Assembly (NCBI GenBank): GCA_000955875.1
Contig: JYOE01000002.1
Coordinates: 62,001-126,000 of the forward strand
Source of the DNA: Terrabacter sp. 28
Lineage (GTDB): Bacteria; Actinomycetota; Actinomycetes; Actinomycetales; Dermatophilaceae
Length of the DNA stretch: 64,000 nt
Reading direction: 5' to 3'
Below, one piece after another: positions 32,401 to 42,892 of the stretch. Under the pieces are notes generated by a model. The model had not been told where the DNA came from. It was given only the letters and a program-made list of their open reading frames with translations, and did not search any database. Every line of letters starts with the position of its first letter. The stretch's first letter is position 1. The position numbers and the translations under genes were made by a program.

Positions 32401-33756
32401 ATGGTCCGCATCGTCCGCGCCGGCACCACCGCGCGCAGGGTCGCTGCCGCCGTGCCGGTCATCGCCTTGGCCACGGCCGGCATCGCCTTCGCCGCCACCC
32501 GCGGCTCCGACCAGACCACTGCGCCCACGTCGATCACCGTGCCCGACACGGCCATCACCCAGGGCAGCCCGACCTACCCGCAGGCGGGCCCCGCCCCCGC
32601 GCCGATGCAGCTGCCCCCGATCTACCAGACCTTCACCCAGGACTACGCCCGCGTCGACGTGCCGTCCGAGGCCCGCGCCGCGATCACCGCGATCGGCTCC
32701 TTCGCCCCGGTGCGGCTCGACGCGAACGGCATCCCGTCCGTGGCCGTCGCCGCCTACCAGCGCGCCGCTGGCGTGCTCAGCGGCATTAAGCCCGGCTGTG
32801 GGATCGACTGGGCGCTGCTCGGCGCCATCGGCCGCGTCGAGAGCAACCACGCCCGCTTCGGCGGCAACGTGCTCGACGCGAGCGGCATCGCCCGCCCCGG
32901 CATCATCGGCATCCCGCTCGACGGCTCGCGCGGCACCGCCCGCATCACCGACACCGACGGCGGCGCCCTCGACCGCGACACGACCTTCGACCGCGCCGTC
33001 GGCCCCATGCAGTTCATCCCCACGTCGTGGCAGATGGCCGGCCGCGACGGTGACGGCGACGGGGTCGCCAACCCGCAGAGCCTCACCGATGCCGTCACCG
33101 GCGCAGGGGTGCTGCTGTGCTCCGGCGGCACCGACCTGCGCACTCCCGGCGCCGCCTACCAGGCCGTGATGCGCTACAACCACTCCGACTCGTACGTCCG
33201 CACGGTGCTGTCGATCGCCGACGCCTACCGCCGCGGCGTCACCGTCGTTCCCATGAACGCCCTGCCCGCCGCCCGCCCCGCCTCCGGCACCGGGTCTGCC
33301 ACCCCCGAGGGCTCGGGCTTCGCGTATGCCGGTTCGCCGGCTCCCCGTTCGACGGCTTCGCCGAGCGCCCGCCCCACACCGAGCGCCTCGGCGAAGCCGT
33401 CACCGTCGGGCAAGCCGTCGTCGACGAAGCCGGCGCCCAAGCCGGCCCCGAAGCCCGCGCCCAAGCCGGCACCCGTGCCGAACAAGCCGGCGCCCGGTGT
33501 GCCGCTCCCCCTGCCGACGGTGCCCGGTGTGCCGCTGCCCTCGGTGACCGTGCCCAAGCCGACGGTGAAGCTGCCCAGCGCGACGCTGCCCGCCGAGATC
33601 GTGCGCCTGCTGGCGCTACCCCACCTGCCACTGCTGCCCGGCGATCCCAAGGACCTCGTCCGGGTGCTCGACCCGCTCAACGGCACCAACGGCACGCTCG
33701 TGTGCGTGCTCGACAACAAGGTCGTCACCTGCCCCTCCGGTGGCCTGCTCGGCTGA
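32401..33756 (+). CDS. Secreted lytic murein transglycosylase (SLT/MltB-like) with Pro-rich tail
   Basis: 451 residues. The N-terminus has an Arg-containing signal (VRAGTTARRVAAAVPVIALATAGIAFAA). Residues 90-290 are an SLT_2/MltB-type domain: WALLGAIGRVESNHARFGG with the catalytic Glu, VGPMQFIPTSW, and a dense YNHSDSYVRTVLSIADAYR. A Pro/Ala/Lys linker (KPAPKPAPKPAPKPAP) and a C-terminal 60-residue segment with two cysteines follow. It cuts the glycan strand of peptidoglycan outside the membrane. The 5' leader hairpin may control translation. Confidence 0.88.
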   Translation: MVRIVRAGTTARRVAAAVPVIALATAGIAFAATRGSDQTTAPTSITVPDTAITQGSPTYPQAGPAPAPMQLPPIYQTFTQDYARVDVPSEARAAITAIGSFAPVRLDANGIPSVAVAAYQRAAGVLSGIKPGCGIDWALLGAIGRVESNHARFGGNVLDASGIARPGIIGIPLDGSRGTARITDTDGGALDRDTTFDRAVGPMQFIPTSWQMAGRDGDGDGVANPQSLTDAVTGAGVLLCSGGTDLRTPGAAYQAVMRYNHSDSYVRTVLSIADAYRRGVTVVPMNALPAARPASGTGSATPEGSGFAYAGSPAPRSTASPSARPTPSASAKPSPSGKPSSTKPAPKPAPKPAPKPAPVPNKPAPGVPLPLPTVPGVPLPSVTVPKPTVKLPSATLPAEIVRLLALPHLPLLPGDPKDLVRVLDPLNGTNGTLVCVLDNKVVTCPSGGLLG

Positions 33757-33790
33757 CTCCCCCACCCCCGGCCGGGTTCGCGCCACGAGG

Positions 33791-33825
33791 CAGGAGCGGC
33801 CGCCCATGACGGGCGGCCGCTCCTG
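33791..33825. terminator. 15-bp terminator hairpin
   Basis: CAGGAGCGGCCGCCC and GGGCGGCCGCTCCTG form a perfect stem around ATGAC. It lies 35 bases after the transglycosylase stop and 77 bases from the convergent 29-residue gene, so it can serve both. Confidence 0.8.
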
Positions 33826-33857
33826 TGGCGTCGGGGTGGAGACGCGGCGGACGTACG

Positions 33858-33895
33858 CGGTCGATGCGTCCGGCCGCGGTCGATGCGTCCGGTCG
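33858..33895. repeat. Direct repeat, two 19-bp units
   Basis: cggtcgatgcgtccggccg followed by the same unit with one change, between the terminator and the stop of the small membrane gene. Confidence 0.7.
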
Positions 33896-33901
33896 CGGTG
33901 G

Positions 33902-33991
33902 TCAGCGCTTGACGAAGGCGGCGACGACCGCGATCGCGATGAAGAGGACGAGCGCCGCGAGCGTGGCGCGGTGGCGGAACTTGAAGTTCAC
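33902..33991 (-). CDS. 29-residue membrane peptide coupled to an MFS gene
   Basis: GTG at 33991 overlaps the stop of the MFS gene (GTGA). The peptide is MNFKFRHRATLAALVLFIAI then AVVAAFVKR (first residue from GTG): a basic start, one membrane helix and a basic end. Codon use is normal. The tight overlap suggests a small accessory subunit of the exporter, as AcrZ is for AcrB, but this is inference. It is easily missed by annotation. Confidence 0.6.
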   Translation of the reverse strand: MNFKFRHRATLAALVLFIAIAVVAAFVKR

Positions 33992-35274
33992 TTCGTCACC
34001 TCGGGGGACGTCGGCACCGCCGAGGCGAGCTGGATGCGCAGGCGCGGGTGCCGCTGGGTCTGGATGGTCACCGCGACATTCTGCCGACGCGCGAACCACA
34101 GGGCCACCGCCACCAGGCTGAGGCCGACGGCGATGGTGCCGATCGCGATGGTCCAGCGCGGGCCCCAGGCGTCGCCGATCCAGCCGATCATCGGCGCACC
34201 GAAGGGCGTGCCACCCATGAAGATCGCCATGTAGAGCGCCATGACGCGACCGCGCATGACCGGGTCGACGCTCACCTGCACCATGGCGTTGGCCGTGGTC
34301 AGGGCGGTGAGGGCCGACAGGCCGGTCGGCACGAGGAAGACCGCGAACAGGACGTAGTTGGCGGCCGTCGACAGCAGCGCGGTCGAGATGGTGAAGCCGA
34401 CCAGAGCGGCGAGCAGGACACGCAGGCGGGGGCGGGCCCGACGGGCGGAGAGCAGCGCGGCGGTGAGCGAGCCGACCGCCATGATCGACCCGAGCAGGCC
34501 GTACTCCCCCGGCCCCTTGTCGAAGACCTTGGTGGCCATCAGCGCCATGGTTACCTGGAAGTTCATCCCGAAGGTGCCCAGCACGAAGACCAGCGCCATG
34601 ATGAGCACGAGGTCGGGGCGCCCCTTGACGTAGCGCAGCCCCGCACGGATCTGGCCCTTGCCCCGTGCCCTCGGCGACGGGGTGAGCAGCTTCGTGTCGA
34701 GCCGCAGCAGCGCGACGAGCACGAAGACGAAGGTCGCGGCGTTGGCGTAGAGCGCCGGCGCGATGCCGAACCCTGCGATGACCAGGCCCGCAGCGGCCGG
34801 ACCGATGAGCCGGCCCAGGTTGAACGAGGCGCTGTTGAGGGCTACCGCGTTGGGCAGGTGCTCGGTGTCGACCATCTCGGACACGAACGTCTGGCGCGCC
34901 GGGTTGTCGACCGCCGTCGCGACGCCCTGCAGGAACGCGAGGGCGTAGACGTGCCAGAGCTCGACGACTCCGGTCGCCGTCAGCACCGCGAGGAGCAGCG
35001 CCGTGACGAGCAGCGCGGTCTGGGTCAGGAAGAGGACGCGCCGCTTCGGGAAGCGGTCGACGATCATCCCGGCGAAGGGCGCGAGGAGCAGGAACGGCAG
35101 GAACTGCAGGCCGGTGACGACACCCAGCGCCGTGGCCGAGTGGTCGGTGAGGACCGTGAGCACGAGCCAGTCCTGGGCGACCCGGCCCATCCAGGTGCCG
35201 ACGTTGGAGACGATCGCGCCCGAGGCGTACACCCGGTAGTTGGGGATGGACAGCGAGTGGAAGGTGGGGCTCAC
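33988..35274 (-). CDS. MFS exporter (MFS_3 type)
   Basis: 428 residues, 12 membrane segments. The start FHSLSIPNYRVYASGAIVSN and the loop DRFPKRRVLFLTQ are typical of the MFS_3 group (drug and siderophore exporters). GTG at 35274 overlaps the stop of the marR gene, so the regulator, exporter and 29-residue peptide form one coupled operon. Substrate unknown; a MarR ligand that is also exported is likely. Confidence 0.88.
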   Translation of the reverse strand: MSPTFHSLSIPNYRVYASGAIVSNVGTWMGRVAQDWLVLTVLTDHSATALGVVTGLQFLPFLLLAPFAGMIVDRFPKRRVLFLTQTALLVTALLLAVLTATGVVELWHVYALAFLQGVATAVDNPARQTFVSEMVDTEHLPNAVALNSASFNLGRLIGPAAAGLVIAGFGIAPALYANAATFVFVLVALLRLDTKLLTPSPRARGKGQIRAGLRYVKGRPDLVLIMALVFVLGTFGMNFQVTMALMATKVFDKGPGEYGLLGSIMAVGSLTAALLSARRARPRLRVLLAALVGFTISTALLSTAANYVLFAVFLVPTGLSALTALTTANAMVQVSVDPVMRGRVMALYMAIFMGGTPFGAPMIGWIGDAWGPRWTIAIGTIAVGLSLVAVALWFARRQNVAVTIQTQRHPRLRIQLASAVPTSPEVTK

Positions 35275-35720
35275 TTCGTGGCCACCTTCGCGAGGACGGC
35301 CGCGGCTTGCTGGAGCAGCTCCCTCTCTTCGTCGGTGAGCGTCTCGAAGCGCGCGAGCAGCCACTCGTCGCGGTGGCGGCGGATGCGGCGCAGCGCCTTG
35401 CGGCCCTCGCCGGTCAGCGACAGGATCACCTGCCGCCCGTCGGTGGGGTCGTCGGCGCGCGCGACGTAGCCGGCCTCGACGAGCGCGCTCGTGGTGCGCT
35501 TCATGCTCGGGGCCGACACCTGCTCGATCTCGGCGAGCTCGCTGTTGGTGCGAGGGGTGTCCTCGAGGCGCGCGAGCACCGAGAACTGGTGCGGCGGCAG
35601 CTCGCGGTCGGACTCGAACCGGACCCGGCGCGAGATGCGCATGCAGGCCAGTCGGATGTCGTTGGAGAGCGAGACGAGCTCGGCCCTGGAGAGGTGGGTG
35701 ATCGGAGTCTTGGTACGCAA
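35271..35720 (-). CDS. MarR-family regulator
   Basis: 149 residues. Winged helix with SELAEIEQVSAPSMKRTTSALVEAGYVAR and wing ADDPTDGRQVILSLT, flanked by dimerisation helices. The best start is TTG at 35720; no ATG occurs before residue 28. An inverted repeat TTAGCC-n14-GGCTAA lies 35 bases upstream and is a candidate autoregulatory site. It likely represses its own operon with the MFS exporter. Confidence 0.88.
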   Translation of the reverse strand: MRTKTPITHLSRAELVSLSNDIRLACMRISRRVRFESDRELPPHQFSVLARLEDTPRTNSELAEIEQVSAPSMKRTTSALVEAGYVARADDPTDGRQVILSLTGEGRKALRRIRRHRDEWLLARFETLTDEERELLQQAAAVLAKVATK

Positions 35721-35754
35721 GGGGCGGGTCCTCGGAAGTGCTGTCTGGTGGTGC

Positions 35755-35780
35755 TTAGCCTAACTCATTACCTCGGCTAA
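35755..35780. promoter_or_regulatory. Inverted repeat upstream of marR
   Basis: TTAGCC (35755-35760) and GGCTAA (35775-35780) with 14 bases between, in an A/T-rich island of an otherwise G/C-rich gap; probable MarR operator and promoter region. Confidence 0.5.
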
Positions 35781-35821
35781 CCATTCCCGCGTGTCCAGGG
35801 TTGTAGGGGCGTGAGACGCAC

Positions 35822-35853
35822 GAAGGCCCCCTCCCGAGCGGGAGGGGGCCTTC
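35822..35853. terminator. Terminator after the NCS2 permease gene
   Basis: GAAGGCCCCCTCCCG and CGGGAGGGGGCCTTC, 15-bp perfect complement with a 2-base centre, 39 bases downstream of the permease stop on the minus strand. Confidence 0.85.
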
Positions 35854-35891
35854 ACGGCATACGTGCTCGGGTCGAGCAGTGGCAGGACGAC

Positions 35892-37391
<1,500 letters not shown>

Positions 37392-37437
37392 GCCGCACAC
37401 CTTAGTGGTGCCGTGTTTCGGCTGCGTTCCCAGACCG

Positions 37438-37443
37438 TAGGCT
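37438..37443 (+). promoter_or_regulatory. Leaderless minus-10 box of the DUF2530 gene
   Basis: TAGGCT with 7 bases to the GTG at 37451 and no ribosome site in between. Confidence 0.5.
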
Positions 37444-37450
37444 GGCGGGC

Positions 37451-37702
37451 GTGACCGACCCGTCCCCGGCCCCCTCGGCAGCACCCGAGCAGATCGAGCC
37501 CCTGCACGTGCCGATGCTGCGCATCATCGAGGTCGGACTGGCCGCGTGGGTCGTCGCCCTCGTCGTGACGCTCGTGGTGCCCGCCCTGCACGAGGGAGAC
37601 CGCGACTGGTGGCCGTGGGCGTGCGTCGCCGGCTTCGTGCTCGGCGGCATCGGCTGGGCCTACGTACGCCGGGGGCGCGGCAACGCGCGCGACGCCGCCT
37701 GA
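37451..37702 (+). CDS. DUF2530 membrane protein
   Basis: 83 residues with two membrane helices (IIEVGLAAWVVALVVTLVV; WWPWACVAGFVLGGIGWAYV) separated by a short charged loop and ended by RRGRGNAR. The pattern fits the actinobacterial DUF2530 family. Function unknown. The leaderless start and location beside the NCS2 permease are common in Micrococcales, as far as I recall. Confidence 0.8.
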   Translation: MTDPSPAPSAAPEQIEPLHVPMLRIIEVGLAAWVVALVVTLVVPALHEGDRDWWPWACVAGFVLGGIGWAYVRRGRGNARDAA

Positions 37703-37735
37703 GCTGCCGCGACCGGTTCCGCTGGGCCCGCCCGG

Positions 37736-38656
37736 TCAGTCGGTGACCGGGTCGTCGGAGCCGTGCTGGCCCGGCTCGTCGACCTGGACCGCCTCCGCGG
37801 CCGGCTCGGCGTCGCTAGGGGTCTCGTCGCTCTGGGTCTCGTCGCTCTGGGCCTTGTCGGCGGGCTGCTCGTCCGAGGTCTGGGCCGGCTCGGCCGCCTC
37901 GGCAGGCTCGAGGTCGACGGCGAACTCGTCGACGATCGGGTCGCCGACCGACGTCGGCTCCGGGTGCTCGACGTCGGTCTCTGAGTGCGCGCCGCAGCCG
38001 TGGTCGAGCGAGACGACCCGACCGTCCGACGGGCTCCACTCGTTGGCGCACACGCCGAACGTGCCGCGCAGCGCACCGGCCATCGGCAGGAAGTAGCCGC
38101 AGGTCGTGCAGCGCTCGGTGGCCTTGGCCGCGACCTCGGACGTCGGGCCGTTGTCGCCGGCGTACCACCGCGTGGCCGCGGCCTCGCGGCCCTCGGCGGA
38201 CAGCACGCGGGGCCGGCCGAGGCCGAGCTCGAAGAAGGCCATCTGGTCGACGTCCTCGTCGCCGGTCGCCTCGAAGCCGGCCTCGAGGTTCGGGTCGTCG
38301 GGCCGGAAGGGCAGCACGTCGCCCGCGCCGAGGTCGCCGGGAGCCAGCCGGTCGGCATACGGGAGCCACTCGGGGGCGAGCACGGCCTCGGGACCGGGCA
38401 GCAGGTTCGTCTCGCAGACCGTCGCGACCTTGCCGCGCGGCACGCGCGCGACGCTGACGCCCCACCGCCACCCGCGGTAGCCCGGGGACGTGCACTCGAA
38501 CCAGTGCATGCCGAGGCGCTCCTCGAGCAGGTCCATGCCGAGGTGGGCGCCGACGGTGCCCGGTTCGGCGACCTCCTCGAGGGCGGCACGGGCCAGGTCG
38601 GCCGCCGCGAGCAGCACGGCGTCCTTCTTCGTCGAGGCGGTGGCGGTGACGGTCAT
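37736..38656 (-). CDS. DUF3027 protein
   Basis: 306 residues, soluble. Recognisable DUF3027 traits: ARAALEEVAEPGTVGAHLGM, HWFECTSPGYRGWRWGVSVA, and a CxxC pair (TERCTTCGYFLP) with a later Cys pair (FGVCANEW, DHGCGAH) that could bind zinc. The C-terminal 75 residues are acidic and of low complexity (QSDETQSDETPSD). It is followed at 4 bases by the cold-shock gene's stop, so the two lie in one transcript with cold-shock first. Function unknown. Confidence 0.82.
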   Translation of the reverse strand: MTVTATASTKKDAVLLAAADLARAALEEVAEPGTVGAHLGMDLLEERLGMHWFECTSPGYRGWRWGVSVARVPRGKVATVCETNLLPGPEAVLAPEWLPYADRLAPGDLGAGDVLPFRPDDPNLEAGFEATGDEDVDQMAFFELGLGRPRVLSAEGREAAATRWYAGDNGPTSEVAAKATERCTTCGYFLPMAGALRGTFGVCANEWSPSDGRVVSLDHGCGAHSETDVEHPEPTSVGDPIVDEFAVDLEPAEAAEPAQTSDEQPADKAQSDETQSDETPSDAEPAAEAVQVDEPGQHGSDDPVTD

Positions 38657-38660
38657 GGGG

Positions 38661-39053
38661 TCACTTCTCCAGCTCGTCCGCGAGCCCGCGGAGGGCGCGC
38701 GCGAGGTTCGAGGCCAGCTTGCGCTCGGGGCGACGGCCGGCGCGGTAGCCGGCGCTCGCGCCGTCGAGCAGCTGGACGACGTCCTCGATGATGACGACGA
38801 GCTCCTCGGGCGTCTTGCGGGTCTGGGCCGTCTTGTTGGCGACGACGGACTGCACCGGGTCGAGCACCTTCACGGAGAGCGCCTGCGGACCCTTGCGGCC
38901 GTCGACGACGCCGAACTCGACCCGGACGCCAGGCTTGACCGTGACGCCCGCCGGTAGGGCGTTCGCGTGCAGGAAGACGTCGGCACCGGACTCGTCGGTG
39001 ATGAACCCGAAGCCCTTGTCGGCGTTGTAGAACCTGACCTTGCCAGTCGGCAC
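38661..39053 (-). CDS. Cold-shock domain protein with C-terminal extension
   Basis: 130 residues. Residues 1-65 are a cold-shock domain with both RNA-binding motifs (GKVRFYNADKGFGFITDE, DVFLHANAL). The rest (65-130) is a helical extension not found in 67-residue CspA proteins, with RPERKLASNLARALRGLADE at the end. GTG at 39053 with GAGGTGG upstream. It binds single-stranded RNA or DNA. The DUF3027 gene follows at 4 bases. Confidence 0.88.
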   Translation of the reverse strand: MPTGKVRFYNADKGFGFITDESGADVFLHANALPAGVTVKPGVRVEFGVVDGRKGPQALSVKVLDPVQSVVANKTAQTRKTPEELVVIIEDVVQLLDGASAGYRAGRRPERKLASNLARALRGLADELEK

Positions 39054-39165
39054 AGTCCACCTCGTTGCATGTCGTCGGTCGCGCGGATGACGGCACGACT
39101 CGATGGCGCTCCTTGCGCTCGCTTCAAGCCTAACGGCTCCGGGCAAGCCGGACTTCCGTCTGCCG

Positions 39166-40107
39166 TCAGGCGGGGCTGATGCCCCACGTGCCGGTCCACT
39201 CCTCGCCGGGCTCGAGCACGACGAGCCCGGCGCCGGAGTTGAAGGCGTCGGCGGGGCAGCTCATCGGCTCGACGGCGATGCCGACCTCGCCCTTGCGGTC
39301 CTCGGCGATGGCCGTGAAGACCTGCAGCCAGGGGAAGGCCGCGTCGGCCCACAGGGTGGCGGCGCGGTCGGCGGCGGCCACCGTGCACCGCCACATGCCG
39401 TCGTCGTCGCGCACCACGTCGGTGTACGCGGTGTCGAGGCCCACGTCACCGACCGCGTGCGGGCGGAGGAAGTCGAGCGGCTGCCCCTCGACCGGGAGGG
39501 TCGCGCTCGGCAGCAGCCGGTCGTCGACCTGCACCCAGCTGCGGGCCGGGATCGTCAGCTCGACCTCGGGCAGGAGGGTCTCGCCGATCGCCAGGTAGGG
39601 GTGGGCGCCGTAGCCGAAGGGCGCGGGCGACGGGCCGACGTTGCGCGCCGCCGTCGTGACGACGAGGCCGGAGTCGTCGAGCAGGTACGTGGTGCGCAGG
39701 TCGAGGAAGTGGTCCCAGCCCGGCTGCGGGTGCAGCCGGTAGCCGACGGTGACCCTGTCGTCCTCGATCTCGACGAGCTCCCAGAGCGCCCAGCGCACGA
39801 GGCCGTGGCTCGCGTTGCCGCGCGGCACCTCGGTGATGGAGAGCTGGTGCTCGGTGCCGCCGAAGGTGTACTTGCCGTCGCGGATCCGGTTCGGCCAGGG
39901 CATCAGCTGCTGGCCGCGGCCCGACGCGCAGGCCTCGTCGGCGGCGTACCCGGCCACGACGTCGACACCGTCACGGGTCATCGTGCGCAGCCCGCCCCCG
40001 ACCTCGACGACGGTCGCCTCGAACGGACCGTGCCCGATGGTCCACTGCTGCCCGGTGGGCTGGGCCGATGCGGCACCGGCGGCGGACGCGGGCGAGAGCG
40101 CGCTCAT
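39166..40107 (-). CDS. Aldose 1-epimerase family protein
   Basis: 313 residues of the galactose-mutarotase-like beta-sandwich fold. Visible: MPWPNRIRDGKYTFGG, NASHGLVRWALWEL with a catalytic His, YGAHPYLAIGE with the second His, and a Glu near GIAVEPMSCPADAFN. It interconverts sugar anomers or acts on sugar phosphates. ATG at 40107 follows a TAGCGT box by 7 bases (leaderless). Confidence 0.88.
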   Translation of the reverse strand: MSALSPASAAGAASAQPTGQQWTIGHGPFEATVVEVGGGLRTMTRDGVDVVAGYAADEACASGRGQQLMPWPNRIRDGKYTFGGTEHQLSITEVPRGNASHGLVRWALWELVEIEDDRVTVGYRLHPQPGWDHFLDLRTTYLLDDSGLVVTTAARNVGPSPAPFGYGAHPYLAIGETLLPEVELTIPARSWVQVDDRLLPSATLPVEGQPLDFLRPHAVGDVGLDTAYTDVVRDDDGMWRCTVAAADRAATLWADAAFPWLQVFTAIAEDRKGEVGIAVEPMSCPADAFNSGAGLVVLEPGEEWTGTWGISPA

Positions 40108-40178
40108 GCGCCCAACGCTAGCGGCCGACCCGGGTCGGTGACGCGGAGGCCCGACGAAACGGGCACTAGGTTGGGAGG

Positions 40179-42494
40179 ATGGCCACCCCGAGCCGCAGCC
40201 TCGCCGACGACATCCGCGGTCGCAGCGACGCCCAGCTCATCGACCTCGTGCTCGCGCGCCCCGATCTCGCGCGCCCCGCACCGGCCGACCTCACCTCGCT
40301 CGCGGCGCGGGCCGGCACGCGCGCGAGCATCCAGCGAGCCGTCGAGGCCCTCGACCGAGGGCACCTGCAGGTGCTCGAGGCCCTGGTCGTGGCAGGTGAC
40401 GCCGCCGACCGCGCCGACCTGCTGCGCCTGCTGGGCTCCCACGACGCGTCGACGGTCGACTCGCTCGTGGAGGACCTCTGGAGGTCGGCGCTCGTCTGGC
40501 GCGGCGCCGACGGCCACCACGTGGTGCGCACGGTGCCCGAGGTGCTCGGCACGTCCGTCGCCGGCCTCGGGGCGCCGATGCGCGAGCTGCGCCCATCGGC
40601 GCCGGCCGAGCACTCGTCCCAGGAGCACGTCGCGGCCGTCATCGCCGAGGCACCCGACGACGCCCGGGCGATGCTCGAGCGCATGACGTGGGGCCCGGCG
40701 TTCGGGGTGCTGCCCACCGCGACACCCGGCCGCACCACCGCCCGCTGGCTGCTCGAGCACCACCTGCTCGTGCCCGTCTCCGCCGACCGGGTCGCCCTGC
40801 CGCGCGAGGTCGGTCTCGTGCTGCGCGACGGCCGGCTGCACCGCGCCCCGGAGCTCACCCCACCGGTGGTCGAGGTGCGCACGGTCTCGCTCGTCGACGC
40901 GGCGGCCGGCGGGGCTGCGAGCGAGTGCCTCACCCACCTCGACGAGCTCACGGCCGCGTGGGGTGCCGAGCCCCCACGGGTGCTGCGGGCCGGCGGGCTG
41001 TCGGTCCGCGACCTCCGCCTGGCCCAGACGGCGCTCGACCTCGACCCCGAGCACACGGCCTTCGTCGTCGAGCTCGCGTATGCCGCCGGGCTCGTCGCCG
41101 ACGACGGCGAGGTCGTGCCGGTGTGGGCTCCCACGTCGGAGATCGACGACTGGAGCTCGAGCGAGGCCGGCCACCGGTGGGCCACGCTCGCCCTGGCGTG
41201 GCTCGCGTCAACGCGCGCGCCGCACCTCGTGGGGCGGCGCAGCACGGGCACCGGACCGGCCAACGCGCTCGGCCCCGACGTGCAGTGGCCCGCCATCCGC
41301 GGCATCCGCCGCGAGGTGCTGCGCGAGCTCGCCTCGCTCGAGCTCGGCCGTGCACCAGCACCGGACTCGCTTCGCGAGCGCCTCGCCTGGCGGCGCCCGA
41401 ACCGGTCCGCCGGGGTGCTCGACGAGGCCGTCGACGCCGTGCTCCGCGAGGCCGAGTGGCTGGGGGTCACGGGTCGCGGTGCGCTCTCGCAGGCCGGACG
41501 CGTCCTCGTCCCGGCACCCGTCCCGGGCACGGGGGCGGCGCCGGCCGGGGCCGACACCGAGCCCGACGCCCCGTCCCTGCTCGACCGCGCGGCGGCCGCG
41601 ATGTCGCCGCACCTGCCGTCGCCCGTCGACCACATCCTCGTCCAGGCCGACCTCACCGCCGTCGCACCCGGTCCGCTCGTGGGTGGCCTCGGGTCGTTCA
41701 TGCGGCTCGCCGCCGACGTCGAGTCGCGCGGCGGCGCGACCGTCTACCGCTTCACCCCAGAGTCCGTGCGGCGCGCACTCGACGCGGGCTGGACGGCCGC
41801 CGACTTCATCGAGACCGTGCGCCGCTCGAGCCGCACGCCGCTGCCCCAGCCCCTCGAGTACCTCGTGTCGGACGTCGCACGACGGCACGGGCAGACCCGC
41901 ATCGGCGGCGCGGCGGCATACGTCCGCTCGGACGACGAGTCCGTGCTCGACACGATGCTGGCCTCGCGCGAGCTCGCGCCCTTGCGGCTGCGGCGCCTCG
42001 CGCCGACGGTGCTCGTGTCGTCGGCCGACCCGCGGGTGCTCGTCGACCTGCTCCGCGACAGCGGCTTCGCGCCGGTGCACGAGGGCCAGGACGGCGCGGT
42101 CGTGCACGCCGAGGCACCGCGGCGCCGCGCCGGCGCACGCCGCCGGGGCCCGGGCCCCGCGGTCTCCCCCGTCGATCGCGCCTACACGCAGACCCTCGTC
42201 GACGGGCTGCGGGCCGCCGAGGCGACCGCGGACCAGAGACGCGCCGAGGACGAGTCGCGGCCCGGTCCCCGCATCCAGGCGATGGACCCGGTCGTCACGC
42301 TCTCGCTGCTGCGCGACGCGGTCGCCGACCGGCACGGCGTGTGGATCGGCTACTCCGACGGGCACGGCGCGACGAGCCGCCACCTGATCCACCCGCAGCG
42401 GGTGGAGGGCGGCCGGGTGCGCGCCACGGACGAGTCCGGCCACGAGAAGTCCTTCTCGGTGCACCGCATCGTCGGCGCGACGCTCGAGAGCTGA
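40179..42494 (+). CDS. Helicase-associated domain protein, partner of XPB
   Basis: 771 residues without a Walker motif. It matches the large actinobacterial proteins annotated as helicase C-terminal or XPB-associated: a helical N-terminal domain (DIRGRSDAQLIDLVLARPDL), a repeat-like centre, DHILVQADLTAVAPGPLVGG, and a WYL-like end with VWIGYSDGHGATSRHLIHPQ. The DNA-repair helicase XPB is encoded 1.4 kb downstream on the same strand. A TAGGTT box lies 6 bases before the ATG. Probably a DNA-binding cofactor in repair or transcription-coupled processes; this role is inferred. Confidence 0.8.
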   Translation: MATPSRSLADDIRGRSDAQLIDLVLARPDLARPAPADLTSLAARAGTRASIQRAVEALDRGHLQVLEALVVAGDAADRADLLRLLGSHDASTVDSLVEDLWRSALVWRGADGHHVVRTVPEVLGTSVAGLGAPMRELRPSAPAEHSSQEHVAAVIAEAPDDARAMLERMTWGPAFGVLPTATPGRTTARWLLEHHLLVPVSADRVALPREVGLVLRDGRLHRAPELTPPVVEVRTVSLVDAAAGGAASECLTHLDELTAAWGAEPPRVLRAGGLSVRDLRLAQTALDLDPEHTAFVVELAYAAGLVADDGEVVPVWAPTSEIDDWSSSEAGHRWATLALAWLASTRAPHLVGRRSTGTGPANALGPDVQWPAIRGIRREVLRELASLELGRAPAPDSLRERLAWRRPNRSAGVLDEAVDAVLREAEWLGVTGRGALSQAGRVLVPAPVPGTGAAPAGADTEPDAPSLLDRAAAAMSPHLPSPVDHILVQADLTAVAPGPLVGGLGSFMRLAADVESRGGATVYRFTPESVRRALDAGWTAADFIETVRRSSRTPLPQPLEYLVSDVARRHGQTRIGGAAAYVRSDDESVLDTMLASRELAPLRLRRLAPTVLVSSADPRVLVDLLRDSGFAPVHEGQDGAVVHAEAPRRRAGARRRGPGPAVSPVDRAYTQTLVDGLRAAEATADQRRAEDESRPGPRIQAMDPVVTLSLLRDAVADRHGVWIGYSDGHGATSRHLIHPQRVEGGRVRATDESGHEKSFSVHRIVGATLES

Positions 42495-42500
42495 GCCGCC

Positions 42501-42875
42501 TTGGCAGGCAAGGGAACAGGCGGAGGTCACCGGCCGGCATACGTGCTCCACGACCACCGGAAGCCGCGGCCGCACTTCGACCTGCGGCTCGAGGAGGGCG
42601 GCGTGCTGCGCTCGTGGGCGGTGCCCAAGGGCCTGCCCACGTCGAGCCGGCACGACCGGCTGGCCGTCGCGGTCGACGACCACGACCTCGACCACCTCAC
42701 CTACGCCGACGAGCACAAGACGGTCGCCGAGACGGGCTGGTGGGAGGAGGAGTCACGCGACGACCACCGCATCGTCTTCGTGCTCCACGGCGGCTCGGGG
42801 GCGCGTCGCTACGCCCTGATCCGCACCGACCGCGACTGGCTGCTCCACCTCGTGAAGGACCAGCCACCGCGCTGA
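42501..42875 (+). CDS. LigD-type 3'-phosphoesterase domain protein
   Basis: 124 residues, starting with TTG at 42501. It covers the phosphoesterase (PE) domain of LigD: YVLHDHRKPRPHFDLRLEEG and LRSWAVPKGLP with the metal-binding His-x-Asp, and a closing RYALIRTDRDWLLHLVKDQ. In LigD this domain trims 3' ends in non-homologous end joining. It is a single-domain version. Six bases from the preceding gene, so co-transcribed with the XPB partner. Confidence 0.85.
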   Translation: MAGKGTGGGHRPAYVLHDHRKPRPHFDLRLEEGGVLRSWAVPKGLPTSSRHDRLAVAVDDHDLDHLTYADEHKTVAETGWWEEESRDDHRIVFVLHGGSGARRYALIRTDRDWLLHLVKDQPPR

Positions 42876-42892
42876 GCGGGTGACGCGCGGGC

